From assembly GCF_037975245.1 (NCBI RefSeq), contig NC_092575.1, forward strand, positions 1,486,001 to 1,550,000: 64,000 bases of DNA. The letters run 5' to 3'. The position numbers and the translations under genes were made by a program. This document shows positions 25,501 through 36,480 of the stretch, in pieces. Source of the stretch: Apostichopus japonicus. Lineage: Eukaryota > Echinodermata > Holothuroidea > Aspidochirotida > Stichopodidae. Within the stretch, counting starts at the first letter, position 1, and the number at the start of each line of letters is the position of its first letter. Below the pieces are notes generated by a model, which did not search any database, was not told the origin of the DNA, and saw only the letters and a program-made list of their open reading frames with translations.

Positions 25501-28426
25501 AATTCCTCCAATAGAGTATAACTGTATACCGCCCTCTTTTTGAAAGTTGTTTTAAAAAAAGGCGGGAAAAGGTTGTAGTGGAAAGTAGTACTATGCCGAT
25601 ACAGCAAGAGAACAATGTTGATGACGTTATCCGGATATAAGTTGACACATGACACCGACCACACACGTAGTTAATAACGAAATTGTACATTATACTATAT
25701 TTTACACTTTGACACATTTTCTTGCAGATGTTTTACCTGATTACGTTTCTATTGACCGCCAACTACGCCTTAAATGTGTACATACGTATGAAAGATAGAT
25801 ACCACCGTGCCAATAAGTTGATCCAGCTAAGGGTAATGCCAACTTTTACCTCGACACTGAACGTTATTAAAAGCCTAAGCGAATGCTCCCCACGGTGCAA
25901 TCCACCGGATGAAATGTCTTAAATGTATTGAAAAAACAAACTAGAGAGCAGCAGGGATGGGGAGGGGGGGGGGGGTGGGGAGGTGAAGGTTATGAGCCTC
26001 TCGCTTTCGAAATCCCTTCATCCTCCCTCAGATCACTTTACCCTTTAGCTAACCCTCCTTGTATACCACCATCTTATTCAATATACTAGTCATGGCATAG
26101 CTTATATACAATATTTAAATAAAAAAAAATACTTGTTTTCTTAAGACTTAAAAATTTCAAACAACGTCTTCAAATTATGGACATATTCTTTGATTTCTAT
26201 ATTGATAAGAATTTCTCTGCTATGAAAGTAATGAACAAGTTTTATATCTTTGTCACTTTTGGTTTCTTTCCTTTTATTCTCACCGTTATTACGTTTATCA
26301 CATTTCTACTTTGCTTTTACCTTTCCAGGAACAAAGACATGTTATCATTTCAATCCGTGTTGCTTATTTTTTCTCATGGTAAGTAATTTGTTTTAACCAT
26401 ATCATGGTACGTTGGGGGGGGGGGGTGGAGGGTAGGGTGGGGTGGGGGTGAGGGGTAGAAAAGGGGATCAGAGGAGACCGGTCACGGGGTAACGTCATTG
26501 AAAAACCAAACGATATTTTTCAATACATTTGTATAGTCCTACACGTTGGTTAAGTTTAAACTGAATCATTTTCTTTGGTTGACGGAGGCCATCATCTCTC
26601 TTTCTTCTCCCTACACCCATCCCCTACACCCATCCCTACACCCATCCCCTACACCCATCCCCTACACCACCTCCTACACCCACCCCTACACCCACCTCCT
26701 ACACCCATCCCCTACACCATCCCCTACACCCACCCCTACACCCATCCCCTACACCCATCTCCTACACCCATCCCCTACACCCACCTCCTACACCCACCCC
26801 TACACCGATCCCCTACACCCACCCCCTAGACCGATCCCCTACACCCACCTCCTACACCCATCCCCTACACCCATCCCCTATACCCATCCCCTAGACCGAT
26901 CCCCTACACCCACCCCCTAGACCGATCCCCTACACCCACCTCCTACACCGATCCCCTACACTTATCCCCTACACCGATCCCTTACACCGATCCCCTACAC
27001 CCATCCCCTACACCCATCCCCTACACTCATCCCCTACACCCATCCCCTACACCGATCTCCTACACCAATCCCCCACACAGATCCCCTACACCCACTCCCT
27101 TACACCGATCCCCTTCACCTATCCCCTACACCCATCCCCTACACCCATTCCCTACACCATCCCCTACACCCATCCCCTACACCCATCCCCTACACCCACC
27201 CCTTACACCGATCCCCTACACCCATCCCCTACACCCTACACATCCTACACCCACTTCCTACACCCACTTCCTACACCCACTCCTATACCCTCCCCCACTC
27301 TTGCAATTTCTACACTGCTTGTGCAAATGATACATACGTTGAGTACAGACAACTACACAATAATATTGAAAACACACGGAAATAAACAGAGGTTACACAA
27401 TTAGCCTATATCTCACGTATGTCATATCATAAAACGAACAGACATAATTATTTAATTCGGTGTGCATGCAAAAGTATACATAAAATATTATGATTCATAT
27501 GTAGCATTATGTTGGTTGCAGAAAGTATGAAATCCATACGCCAATAACTTTGCAATAGTCTCTCCCCTAAAAATTGGAGGAAAGGGATGACATAGACTAC
27601 TATTCCGATAATCCCGCAGTGCCCAAATAACCTACGAAGATGGGGGGGGGGGGTTGTGGGGAGGGAGGCAAGAGCTCTGGCTTCCATAGCCTTCTAACCA
27701 AATCCCAAATTTTTGGCCCCTTTAGTTTATTCTAATGTGGCCGGCCTTACCCTTACAAGAAATGCTATATATTCAGCAGCGGGCGAGTATCTAGGCAATT
27801 CGTCTTAGGAAGGAGTCATGGAACATACCATATTTTCATTGCTGACTTTGCCGATGGTAGAGGTACAGGGAGGGTGGTAGCGGGAAGGGGGGGGGGGGGG
27901 GTTGGCAATGGCCACATTTGACTGAGGGCCCAGATAGCCGTCATTCTACAACTGATATTTGTGAAGTACCGTTTTTTTTAAAACTCTTTTTCAAAACAAG
28001 GAAAAACTGATATTCAGTGGTGGCGTTGTGCTACTAACAAAGTGGTTTTACTTTTGGTAAACTCGATATAAAGTATACATATTTAGCCCTATGATTATAA
28101 CGTATTGTCTAATGCTGGGTTTATACCCCACTCATGTTGGATAGTAGTTGCTTATGATAGGTAGTACTGTTTTATTATCGTACCTGAGCATACCTTCATT
28201 TTGCACTAGCTAGGTAACGCAACAGTAACATCCACAGGGTGCTTCTGAGTATGCTGATAATATCGACTAATGCAAATTTGAATGGGTTTGTGGAACTATA
28301 CTCTTTCAACAGAAAGGCATAACGTACACACACACACACACATGTATATATATAGATATATATATATATATATATATAGATAGATATAGATATAGATATA
28401 TATATATATATATATAGATATATATA

Positions 28427-28491
<65 letters not shown>

Positions 28492-31400
28492 CGCTAAGCT
28501 TTGACATAAGTGTTTTCGGCCCTGATATATGATATTATAGTTTATTAGATTTCTGAATTTCACTTTTCTCACAGGATTTTTCCTGTATTCTGTGTGATTC
28601 CAGCTCTCATAACGACAATAATGATGGATAAGGATTCATGTTACCCGTAAGTAAACAGTCCTTGGGTAATAATTCTCTATCACTTACGGTATAGTATGGA
28701 TATTAGACTGAGTCTTGTTGAGGTCAAAGGTTAAAATGCACCCATATAACCTCATGTAGATGCATGTAAACTGATGTCATCTTTTTCTCATCAAAATTTG
28801 ATAAGGAATGATAAAGGAATTTACAACAACAGGTCTACAATTTGACAATTCTAGCCACATACTGACAACTATGCAATTGCATAAAAGGTCTACCGCCGGC
28901 TGAACTCGGGTTCCCACTGGTGTTCTCCTGCATTACATCACACACCTGATGTTACTGTATGGGCTTATTGGAGTATTGTCCTATATTTGCTGATGATAAT
29001 AAGCAATGATACAGGGTTTATGTTAGAGGTACATAAATCATGCCAATTCTTTGAATGGCAATTTTGACTGACTTATCACGTTGTTAAGTTCTTAATGACT
29101 ATACTGGCAGGGAAATACAAGTACCTTTTGCTTTTTTGTTTTTTGTTGATTCCGATCCTTGTGAATAATAAACATTTTCCTGCCTTTCAATTTACATACT
29201 GATATACATATATATATATATATGTATGAATTAACTAGGCCACCCTAAGCGAACTCCTAGTTTTAACGAGTGAAGAATTGTATGAATTAATTATTAATTG
29301 ATTATTAAATTACTGTCTCCGTTTTATTAACGCAGTACCGTATTGTGAGGGTATATAATGAAGTGCAATAAAACAAATGAAAACTAATGGCAATGATTAA
29401 CATGGCATATGCAGTCATAAATTTGAATGAAAATGTTTTATGCAATTTATAATATAGAGGGATAATTATTACTTTATTTCTTTATATTTTAATTTTCCTC
29501 TTATTTCGTCAGATGTTTCTCTCTATTTTTTCGAGGCCCCGTAAACGTAAGTTTATTTCGAACTCTTCATTAAGGTATTGTTTCTTGTTTACTTATAACA
29601 ACCTTATATAGAATTGAAGTCAATTAATTTTGTTTTACAACGTAACTTCAGCACTCAGACCTGTTAAACATCCGAGTACAACATTATTACACGAATACAA
29701 ATAGAATTCCTCTTTAAATAAGTATGAATACATGTACAATGCAATGAGGGTCATATCACTACAATATACTCACTGGCGTGCGCAGCCTTTCACATGTGGG
29801 GTGGGGGGGGGGTTAGGGGATGGGGGTGGGGAAAACTTGAAACTTTCCCTGACTGATTTGGGTAGGAGCTTGAACCTTTATAGGACGTCCAGGGGTGAAT
29901 CAAGGATATATAAAGGAAGGGGTACAGCCCTGGGGTTATTGAGGCCCACACCAATGGAACGGGGGGGGGGACGGGGGGCGGGTATGGTTCCACCCCGAAA
30001 ACAAGTTAACAATATAGACGTAAAATAGTACATTTTGAGGTCACATTTAACAAGTATAAATTATATCTATATAAGTGGCTATAAGCGCAAGATTGTATTC
30101 ATAGATAATAATAGTAATAACAAAATTTCCCCCGACTGGTTACGGAGTACATCCAAGTTAATAACTTGGATTCGAGTACGAGTGCATGCTTAGGCTTTCT
30201 GGTCGTTTCGCCCAACCAGCATGGTCATTTCGCCCAACCACCATGGTCATTTCGCCCAACCAGCATGGTCATTTCGACCAACCATTTTGCTGTTTTTCTG
30301 CTTGATGACTTCGGTCAAGCGTTTATCAAGTCGGTCAGGCGTTAATCAAGGGTATTGTATACAACAGTTAGGTGTTTATCTATATAGTTCTACTAAGTGT
30401 TAATCCAATGTTATACAAACAAAGGGGAATCGGTCTCAATAAAAACCTATCAAACCTAACCCCTAAACCATTGATCCATCCAACAGACTGTAACCACCAC
30501 TTCAAGTTTCCTTAATATTCGGTTCGTATCCCGTATACGTTAACAATTCCCGAACGTTTCCTTATTAAATTGACCAAACCCATAGAAGTATCCCCGTCCG
30601 TTATATTGAAGTATAATATTTAATCAATGTTGGTCGAAATAACCATGCTCGTTGGGCGAAATGACCAACAAGGTTGGGCGAAGTGGTAAGGTTGGTTGAA
30701 ATGTCAGTTGGGCGAAATGGTTGTTGGGCGAAGTGACCAGCAGTGTCAGTTATGTGCAGTTGTCGCTCTGTAAAGAGACCACTATAACGGCGTATCATCA
30801 TGTGCAAATTTTGAACATTATTATATAAACTGCAAACTGACAACGACAAAAAAAAAACGGTAGCAAAAATTTTAAATCTTTTATAAAAAGCTGAACGATG
30901 GTAATGTATGACGGAGATTTAAATATTCCATGCAGTTTAAATATATTATGGAAAGAAAGATAATTACTTGAAAATATATAGGAGCTAATGAATTTCTGTA
31001 GTACACAGATCATTTACAGTAATCTTTCTTATACGTATATATAACGTATAAGTATATATAACGTACAGAGAGATTTTACTTTACATATACGTACATTGTG
31101 CAGGATGTATATGTTGGTTGATATTGACCAATGGCTTTTGTTCTTTCAGAAAGCTGTAACCGGGCAAGGATTTATCCAGGTCTTGGGTAGTAAGGGAGCC
31201 GTTTTCTTTATGGCTACTCTCCTGTCTTCACTATTAGCAATAATTGTAAGTCGTTTTGTATTCGTTATCGTTCATATCATATTATATATCATAAAATACC
31301 ATAATAGTAGTATCACATAATATCATATGATGTCATGTGATATCATATCACATAATATCATATAGTTTCAGATGATATGATTTAATATCACATAACATCA

Positions 31401-34340
31401 TATGTTATCATGTGATTTATATTATATCATATCACATAATATAATATAGTTTCAGATGATATGATATAATATCCTATAACATCATATGTTATCATGTGAT
31501 ATATATTATATCATATCACATCATAAGATAGAGTTTTAGATGATATGATATAATATCCTATAACATCATATGTTATCATGTGATATATATTATATCATAT
31601 CACATAATATCATATAGTTTCAGAAGATATGATATGATATCCCATAACATCATATGTTATCATGTGCTATATATTATATCATATCACATAATATCATATA
31701 GTTTCAGATGATATGATATAATATCCTATAACATCATATGTTATCATGTGATATATTATATCATATCACATAATATCATATAGTTTCAGAAGATATGATA
31801 TGATATCCCATAACATCATATGTTATCATGTGATATATATTATATCATATCACATCATATCATATCATAGAGTTTCAGATGATATGATATAATATCATGT
31901 ATCATATTTTGCATAATTAATCAGACATCATAATTATGTCGTGTGGGGTGGTATCATGTGACGTCACGTCAAGTGACGTCACGTCAAGTCCCACTTGAAA
32001 TCTCAGAGAACAATACTGAGTACTCTCTCAACTAATCCTTTACATTCTCAATGTGATTCTTTTTCGTCTCTATCAATGCTCTATATGCGCATGTGTAAAA
32101 GGTCGATCAGCAAAATAACTAGTTAATTAAAGACAAATTTTAAGATTTATATAAGTAAATGATTAATTGAAAACTGACTGTGAAGTTTTTTATGCAATTG
32201 TAAAGAGTATAAGATATTTATGGTCAGAACGGGATTCGAACCAGGGACCTCTGTGCTTGTAACCCAGAGGTTATTGGTTCGATTCCGGTTCTATTGTCAT
32301 AAATACGTTAGCTCTTTTCCGAATTCTATTATTATTATTATGTTATTATTATATTCAGTATTTTCCATCTCATTTTCTCCAACAGATATTATACTCCTTA
32401 ACGACAAAAGTATATAAACATTTGCTTCGTCAGCAAAGTGGTGAGTTTGGCGTTCCTTAGTTTGCACTTCATTAGGATTCCTCTCGAACATGCCCCCCCC
32501 CCCAAAAAAAACAATAATAAATAATATAAATATGTAAAAAAAAAAAAAAAAGGATTTGACAATGTATTTATCAGTGTGCATGTAACATTAAAACTCAAAA
32601 ACCGCTTTCAGCTTATACTAGGCTCTACAGGACCATGAGTTGAACGATTTAAAGGAAAGTTTTATGAATACTGATCTGAGATCTTGTTGAAAGTCTTCAA
32701 TATAAGATGACTTTATTCTCTTCCTTCTTGCTAGTTTCTTGTTTGTTTTTGGCAATAGACAATATCTTTGCTCAAAATTGGTGTCATAATTCTAATGACT
32801 TTATTTGTCGAAATTGGGGAAACTTTTGGTTCTTTTCGTTTTCTGTTACAGAGTATACAGACAGACAAAGAAGTAGTGTGCGTGAACTTCAGAAGAGAGT
32901 GACCCTCTATATAGGTGTCTTTCTATTTTGCTGGACACCAGGTAACTAAAACGGAACTTATATTCATTTACAAAGTGTTTATTTTTGTGCTGAGTTTGCT
33001 CTTAGCCATGTGTTTCCGTACATACAAGGTACACATGAAATGATAGTGTAGCCAGAAATACGAAACAATTATAAGTAATTCAATGCTAACACATCTCTGA
33101 AGTCAAACGACTGCATTTTATTTTAAGGTTTTTCGTGCAACCGGGTATAGGCTAATGTGTACGTTTTCTCTTCTTCACAGCCTTTGTGCTTGCCATTATT
33201 GAAATTACTAACCGTTCACCATGTGCACAACAGAATCTTTATTTCCTGTATATTATACAAGTAAGTTTTTGTCATTTTTGTGTCTGGTGTTTCAGTCCTT
33301 CTCAGGAGTTATTACATTAAAACTCGCTCTGTTTCCTGACATATATCACATACTAACACTTAGTATCAGATTTATATACAACCTGCACGGATCGCCTAAT
33401 TTTTATTCCTAGGACGAATAAGGGTTTCAGGTTTTTCAGGAATTTACAAATTCGTTTGAAATCAGAGTTAGGGCTTAGAAAGTGGGTTAGGGATCTAGTT
33501 CCTATGAAAATGAAGGATTGTCGTTCATAATCTAGGGTCAAAACTAGGAAAAAAGATTCAGAACATGTTTTTTGAAAAAGCGTCACATGTTTGGAATCCA
33601 GGGATTTGATTGGCCGATGCCAACGTTCGTCCTGGGGAAAAAAAAATACGCGCACGGATCCATGATTCTTTATAATCTCAATGAAGAAATCCCTTTACAT
33701 CGGAAAAGATTGGGGAAAGCGCGCTTATAACACACACGTCCATACACCCATACAAAAATGTATCCTTATACACATGCCACATACAATGACACTTAGCGCT
33801 CATGGATAATGGCAAGAGCACTTCTGGTTCGCATTGTATATCTTTATCAATCTATATATATAGGCCCGTATATGTATCATCAATGAGCTCGTTTGTATTC
33901 ACACGTACATAAAACTTGAAACATAGCATGAACTAGTATTTAGTAAGTTTAGATCTTCAGAGAGATACCGTAGTAGTTCCGATTAATCAGTTTATACCTT
34001 ATATAGCATGTCATGTGCATGAAGTAATCCCAACTGATATATACTACTATGTTTGCTCTGTTCATTATTTCTCTTGGACTTTCTCAGCTATCTTTGATAT
34101 GGTAATTAGTGATTCGTTTCTCTGTTTTAGAGTATCACGGCTCCTTCCCAGGGTATTTTGAATACCCTGGTGTACGGATGGACCAGGCGTGCTTACTATT
34201 CTTCAAAAGAATCTTCTCCTCTAAACCGACAGACTGTTCGTGGTTACGGATCTTCCACAACTAAGCGAATATACCCACAAAAACCAGAACCAAACAAGCA
34301 GTCAACAGAGGAAACAACATTATTCGATAATCAGGCCTAA
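22561..34340 (+). CDS. TMEM116: TMEM116-like seven-transmembrane GPCR-like protein, 12 coding exons
   Basis: TMEM116 is a poorly characterised multi-pass membrane protein with GPCR-like topology. Exons 22561-22686, 23976-24083, 24842-24967, 25728-25832, 26329-26378, 28575-28646, 29513-29546, 31150-31245, 32386-32440, 32852-32941, 33181-33260 and 34131-34340 join in frame, with GT/AG borders and matching phases, to 383 residues. Exon 1 gives a Thr/Ser-rich extracellular leader. Seven hydrophobic helices follow at roughly 48-72, 82-103, 113-140, 160-190, 220-242, 275-295 and 305-328. Helix 2 carries CAD (87-89), Cys112 at the top of helix 3 could pair with Cys194 or Cys197 in loop 2, and helix 6 has CWTP (284-287). 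The stretch [12 protein letters not shown] in helix 7 matches human SQGLLNCGVYGW, which identifies the gene. The C-terminal tail is basic and Ser/Thr-rich. Exon 1 is the least certain: it is supported by an ATG, a GTGAGA donor and correct phase, but not by homology. Confidence 0.85.
23745..23778 (+). other. G-quadruplex-type tract in TMEM116 intron 1
   Basis: Four runs of four or more G separated by single T residues, about 200 bp before exon 2 on the coding strand. Similar G-rich tracts lie at 25963-25985 and 26412-26455 in later introns. Confidence 0.6.
24407..24429. repeat. (CA)n microsatellite
   Basis: Short CA-rich run in TMEM116 intron 2. Confidence 0.85.
24447..24595. mobile_element. 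Small inverted-repeat element (149 bp) in TMEM116 intron 2
   Basis: The ends are GACCGAGGAC and GTCCTCGGTC, an exact 10-bp inverted repeat. The same CCGAGGAC word occurs twice more inside, near 24529 and 24559, around a hairpin GTGATT...AATCAC. This looks like a short MITE or a self-complementary repeat. No target-site duplication could be assigned. Confidence 0.5.
26611..27295. repeat. Minisatellite of CCCCTACACCCAT-type units
   Basis: About 685 bp of 11-14 bp units (variants of CCCCTACACCCAT, with GAT, CACC and TAGA variants) in TMEM116 intron 5. The plus strand is almost free of G; the minus strand is G-rich (GGGGTGTAGG). The long Tyr-Thr-His-Pro open frames across it are an artefact of the repeat. 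Confidence 0.95.
28320..28491. repeat. (CA)n-(TA)n-(GATA)n compound microsatellite
   Basis: CA run followed by TA runs interrupted by GATA blocks, ending 84 bp before TMEM116 exon 6. Open frames across it encode only Tyr-Ile repeats. Confidence 0.95.
30199..30740. mobile_element. Inverted-repeat element carrying tandem TTTCGCCCAACC units
   Basis: The left end starts CTGGTCGTTTCGCCCAAC and the right end, reverse-complemented, reads CTGGTCACTTCGCCCAAC (16 of 18 identical). Inside each end the same word is repeated: about four copies of a unit of roughly 22 bp on the left (30199-30290) and four or five in opposite orientation on the right (30630-30740). The central 340 bp is unique and non-coding. 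The architecture is that of a MITE or foldback element in TMEM116 intron 7. No transposase is present. Confidence 0.75.
31315..31900. repeat. 84-bp tandem repeat, about seven units
   Basis: The landmark GTTTCAGA recurs at 31365, 31449, 31533, 31617, 31701, 31783 and 31872, so the period is 84 bp with slight drift at the end. Each unit is very AT-rich and full of ATCATAT/ATATGAT inverted words, so single strands could fold. It lies in TMEM116 intron 8. Confidence 0.9.
31960..31990. promoter_or_regulatory. Two tandem TGACGTCA (CRE) palindromes
   Basis: The word GTGACGTCACGTCAA is repeated in tandem, giving two perfect CRE palindromes about 16 bp apart directly after the 84-bp repeat array. The motif is clear; activity as a CREB site is untested. 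Confidence 0.4.
32214..32305. other. tRNA-like palindrome (two tRNA 3' halves, head to head)
   Basis: The right half reads CTTGTAA (a Thr anticodon loop with TGT), then a T-arm GGTTCGATTCC. The left half, reverse-complemented, contains CTGGTTCGAATCCCG, another T-arm. The two halves form a long imperfect inverted repeat around an 11-nt centre. Neither orientation offers a proper D-arm or acceptor 5' strand, so it is not a functional tRNA gene. It may be a fold-back product of a tRNA-derived repeat. Confidence 0.55.
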
Positions 34341-34496
34341 ATCGTAGAAAATCTGATGGACTATCTAGGTCTTTTGTTTATTATCACAGACATCAGCTTT
34401 AATTCTAATAGATCACAAAAATGTGTGGTTACGTAATCAATATAGGACTTGCAAGATACGGTAACAACTTGACGCAAGATTCTCAAGAGATGAATG

Positions 34497-34545
34497 CACA
34501 TTCTTTCAGCCTTTTGGCTAAGATCGTGTGTATATCTGTTCCCTT
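34497..34545 (+). ncRNA. U2 snRNA-like fragment (probable pseudogene)
   Basis: The stretch AGCCTTTTGGCTAAGATC is identical to the 5' stem-loop I region of U2 snRNA, and the following bases continue the match through TATCTGTTC. Overall, about 40 bases align with U2 positions 7-46. The branch-point recognition word GTAGTA is lost (one base missing), and the Sm site and 3' stem-loops do not follow, although a GGTGATGCACACCC stretch resembles the U2 3' end. A truncated pseudogene or a U2-derived SINE is more likely than an active gene. Confidence 0.55.
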
Positions 34546-34754
34546 TCGAGGGGAATGGTGATGCACACCCGACGATGATCACACAGTCACAGTCTCAATG
34601 CAAGGGGACTGGGGTTGAGGGCGGATCAGTCGTTCGGTAGTTTGGTTTTCGTGCCCAGGTACTTTCTTGGGCGACTTTTTCTTAAAAAGTATTCTTTCAG
34701 CAACTAGAACTGAGTATATAAGCCCCCTTCTGAGGCACACCGCATCAGTACTTA

Positions 34755-34782
34755 AATTGAACAGGATCGGGGTTTACCTACC
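34755..34782. other. Strong hairpin
   Basis: ATTGAACA and GGGGT pair with ACCCC and TGTTCAAT around a TTACCT loop with a small GGATC bulge. It lies about 415 bp after the TMEM116 stop. No function is assigned. Confidence 0.6.
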
Positions 34783-36480
34783 CCTGTTCAATTGTTTTTA
34801 TGTAGGATGTGAGGGAACGGGGGAGGGAGGGGGGGGGAGGTGTCACATGGAGGGATTGGAGTGAGGAGGTTTCCTTTACTATGGCATAGTGATATTACAA
34901 ACTAGGGTTACTTTTGCAGTGTTGTAACTATTTGTTATTGAAACCTTAAGTACGTACATATTATCCTATGATCATGTTTGTGGCACTGTGCGATTTTTGT
35001 GTTGTTTTGGGGCGTGCCAGACATTTTGGTAGGTCCATGAATATTTTGATACAGTATAATATGTTAAAAGGTTTACAAGCATCAGAATACTCCGTGTCTA
35101 GGCACCTGTGTTGTCATGTTTTCATGTACAATTTTCAATGTAAAGTAAACACGTAGGTCTATACTTTTGCATGGGAACCAGTGTGATAGGCTGTGGTGAC
35201 TACAACGCTTAAAAAGGAAAAGAAAAATAAACCATGCAAGTTCAGTTTTCACTACCCTTTTGTGAGACGCTAATGCAAGAATACCAGTATGACAATTTAT
35301 ACTTAAAGATTTCATTTGCTTCAATTTTATAAGTTTTTGTATTAACACTTCTTTCCTGATATTTTCACTTCTTCCGGTCAACAATGTTTCTATTTAAATG
35401 TAAAAAAAAAAAAGATCTTTCACGGTTTCCGACAAATTTGCTTTAATTCCTTCCATTAATATTAGATCTGGAAATCGTTTGATAAATCTCGATTATTTAT
35501 AGACTTGATATATCCCGAAACTTAACAACTATGTTTGTTTGAAAATGGACATCTTTTTTTCGTCTCAAAAATGACGTTGCAAATTCGGTGAGGTGGCTTA
35601 ATTATGTGTTGCTGAAAGTACATAATTGGTAAGTGAAACAAGCTTCATATATATTGCCTTTCTTTATGATGGGTACTGCAAGAACAGATATCATGACCCC
35701 GGGGTTGCAGGCAGGTCAAAGGATTCGGGTGCCATGTTCCGTCAGCATCGGGTGGGGGGTGCATTTAGCCAATTTCTGAAGTAATCTGCTTACTCTGTCT
35801 CCCATTTACAAAACCACTGTTTACGCATATTGATTTGGTTCTAGACAAGGAACGAAATGAAGACTTAATGTCTCTTTAAATACCAATTTTTCTCAAAAAT
35901 AGGAATATTAAGACGGAGGAGCAAACGTCGGGTGGGGGGGGGGGGTGCGGGGGGGACTTCAATATGAGGCGGGGGCTTTCATACAATGGAGTATTCCGAG
36001 GGCGAATTTAGTTGATATGTTAAGTACCACATGAAACAATAAAATGTCGACGAAAAAGGTACGAGGTACTGGAAGGTGTGTGTGGGAGAGGGAGATGGAG
36101 GGGGGGGGGGGGTAACCAAAAGGACGGAAAATTACTTAAAAATATACTTAAAACATTTTACCTGAAAAATTGTCGAAAAATGTTTCTAACAACATCCTAC
36201 CCTTCTCATTTAGAGAAAATTCGGTGGAATGCTTTTCGTCTTTTCATTGACTGTTTTTGTTGTCCTAGTCATATTTCAACTTTCTTTTGTGCAATCAAAT
36301 ATTCGAATACGTTATTTATATACGAAAATAAAATTATTATAAATTTGATTTTCTTTTTCTATAAAGAGAACAAATTAACATACAATTTTGCCCCTTTTTT
36401 TCCATAAACTGTTCTCGTTCGTTAAATTAATTTTTTCTTTTAAAGTTAAATAATCGAACAATTAATATCACTATTCAATT

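Larger units (their letters stand above)
34341..36480. other. Intergenic region between convergent TMEM116 and the two-exon gene
   Basis: Probable 3' UTRs of both flanking genes, a U2-like fragment at 34501, a hairpin at 34755-34782, and poly-G tracts at 34827, 35936 and 36101. No protein-coding gene is recognised. Confidence 0.55.

Noticed and set aside
26546-26920. Tyr-Thr-His-Pro-rich open frames
   Set aside because: They are translations of the minisatellite, in several frames at once.
28196-28572. Tyr-Ile-rich open frames
   Set aside because: They are translations of TA and GATA microsatellites.
30199-30740. CRISPR-like array
   Set aside because: Repeats of roughly 22 bp lie in two opposed groups with near-identical spacers in animal DNA; this is a foldback or MITE structure.
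32214-32305. Functional tRNA-Thr (TGT)
   Set aside because: No D-arm or acceptor 5' strand; the anticodon stem has a mismatch, and the sequence is an inverted repeat of two 3' halves.
34497-34560. Functional U2 snRNA gene
   Set aside because: The branch-point recognition word is damaged and the Sm site and 3' stem-loops are absent.
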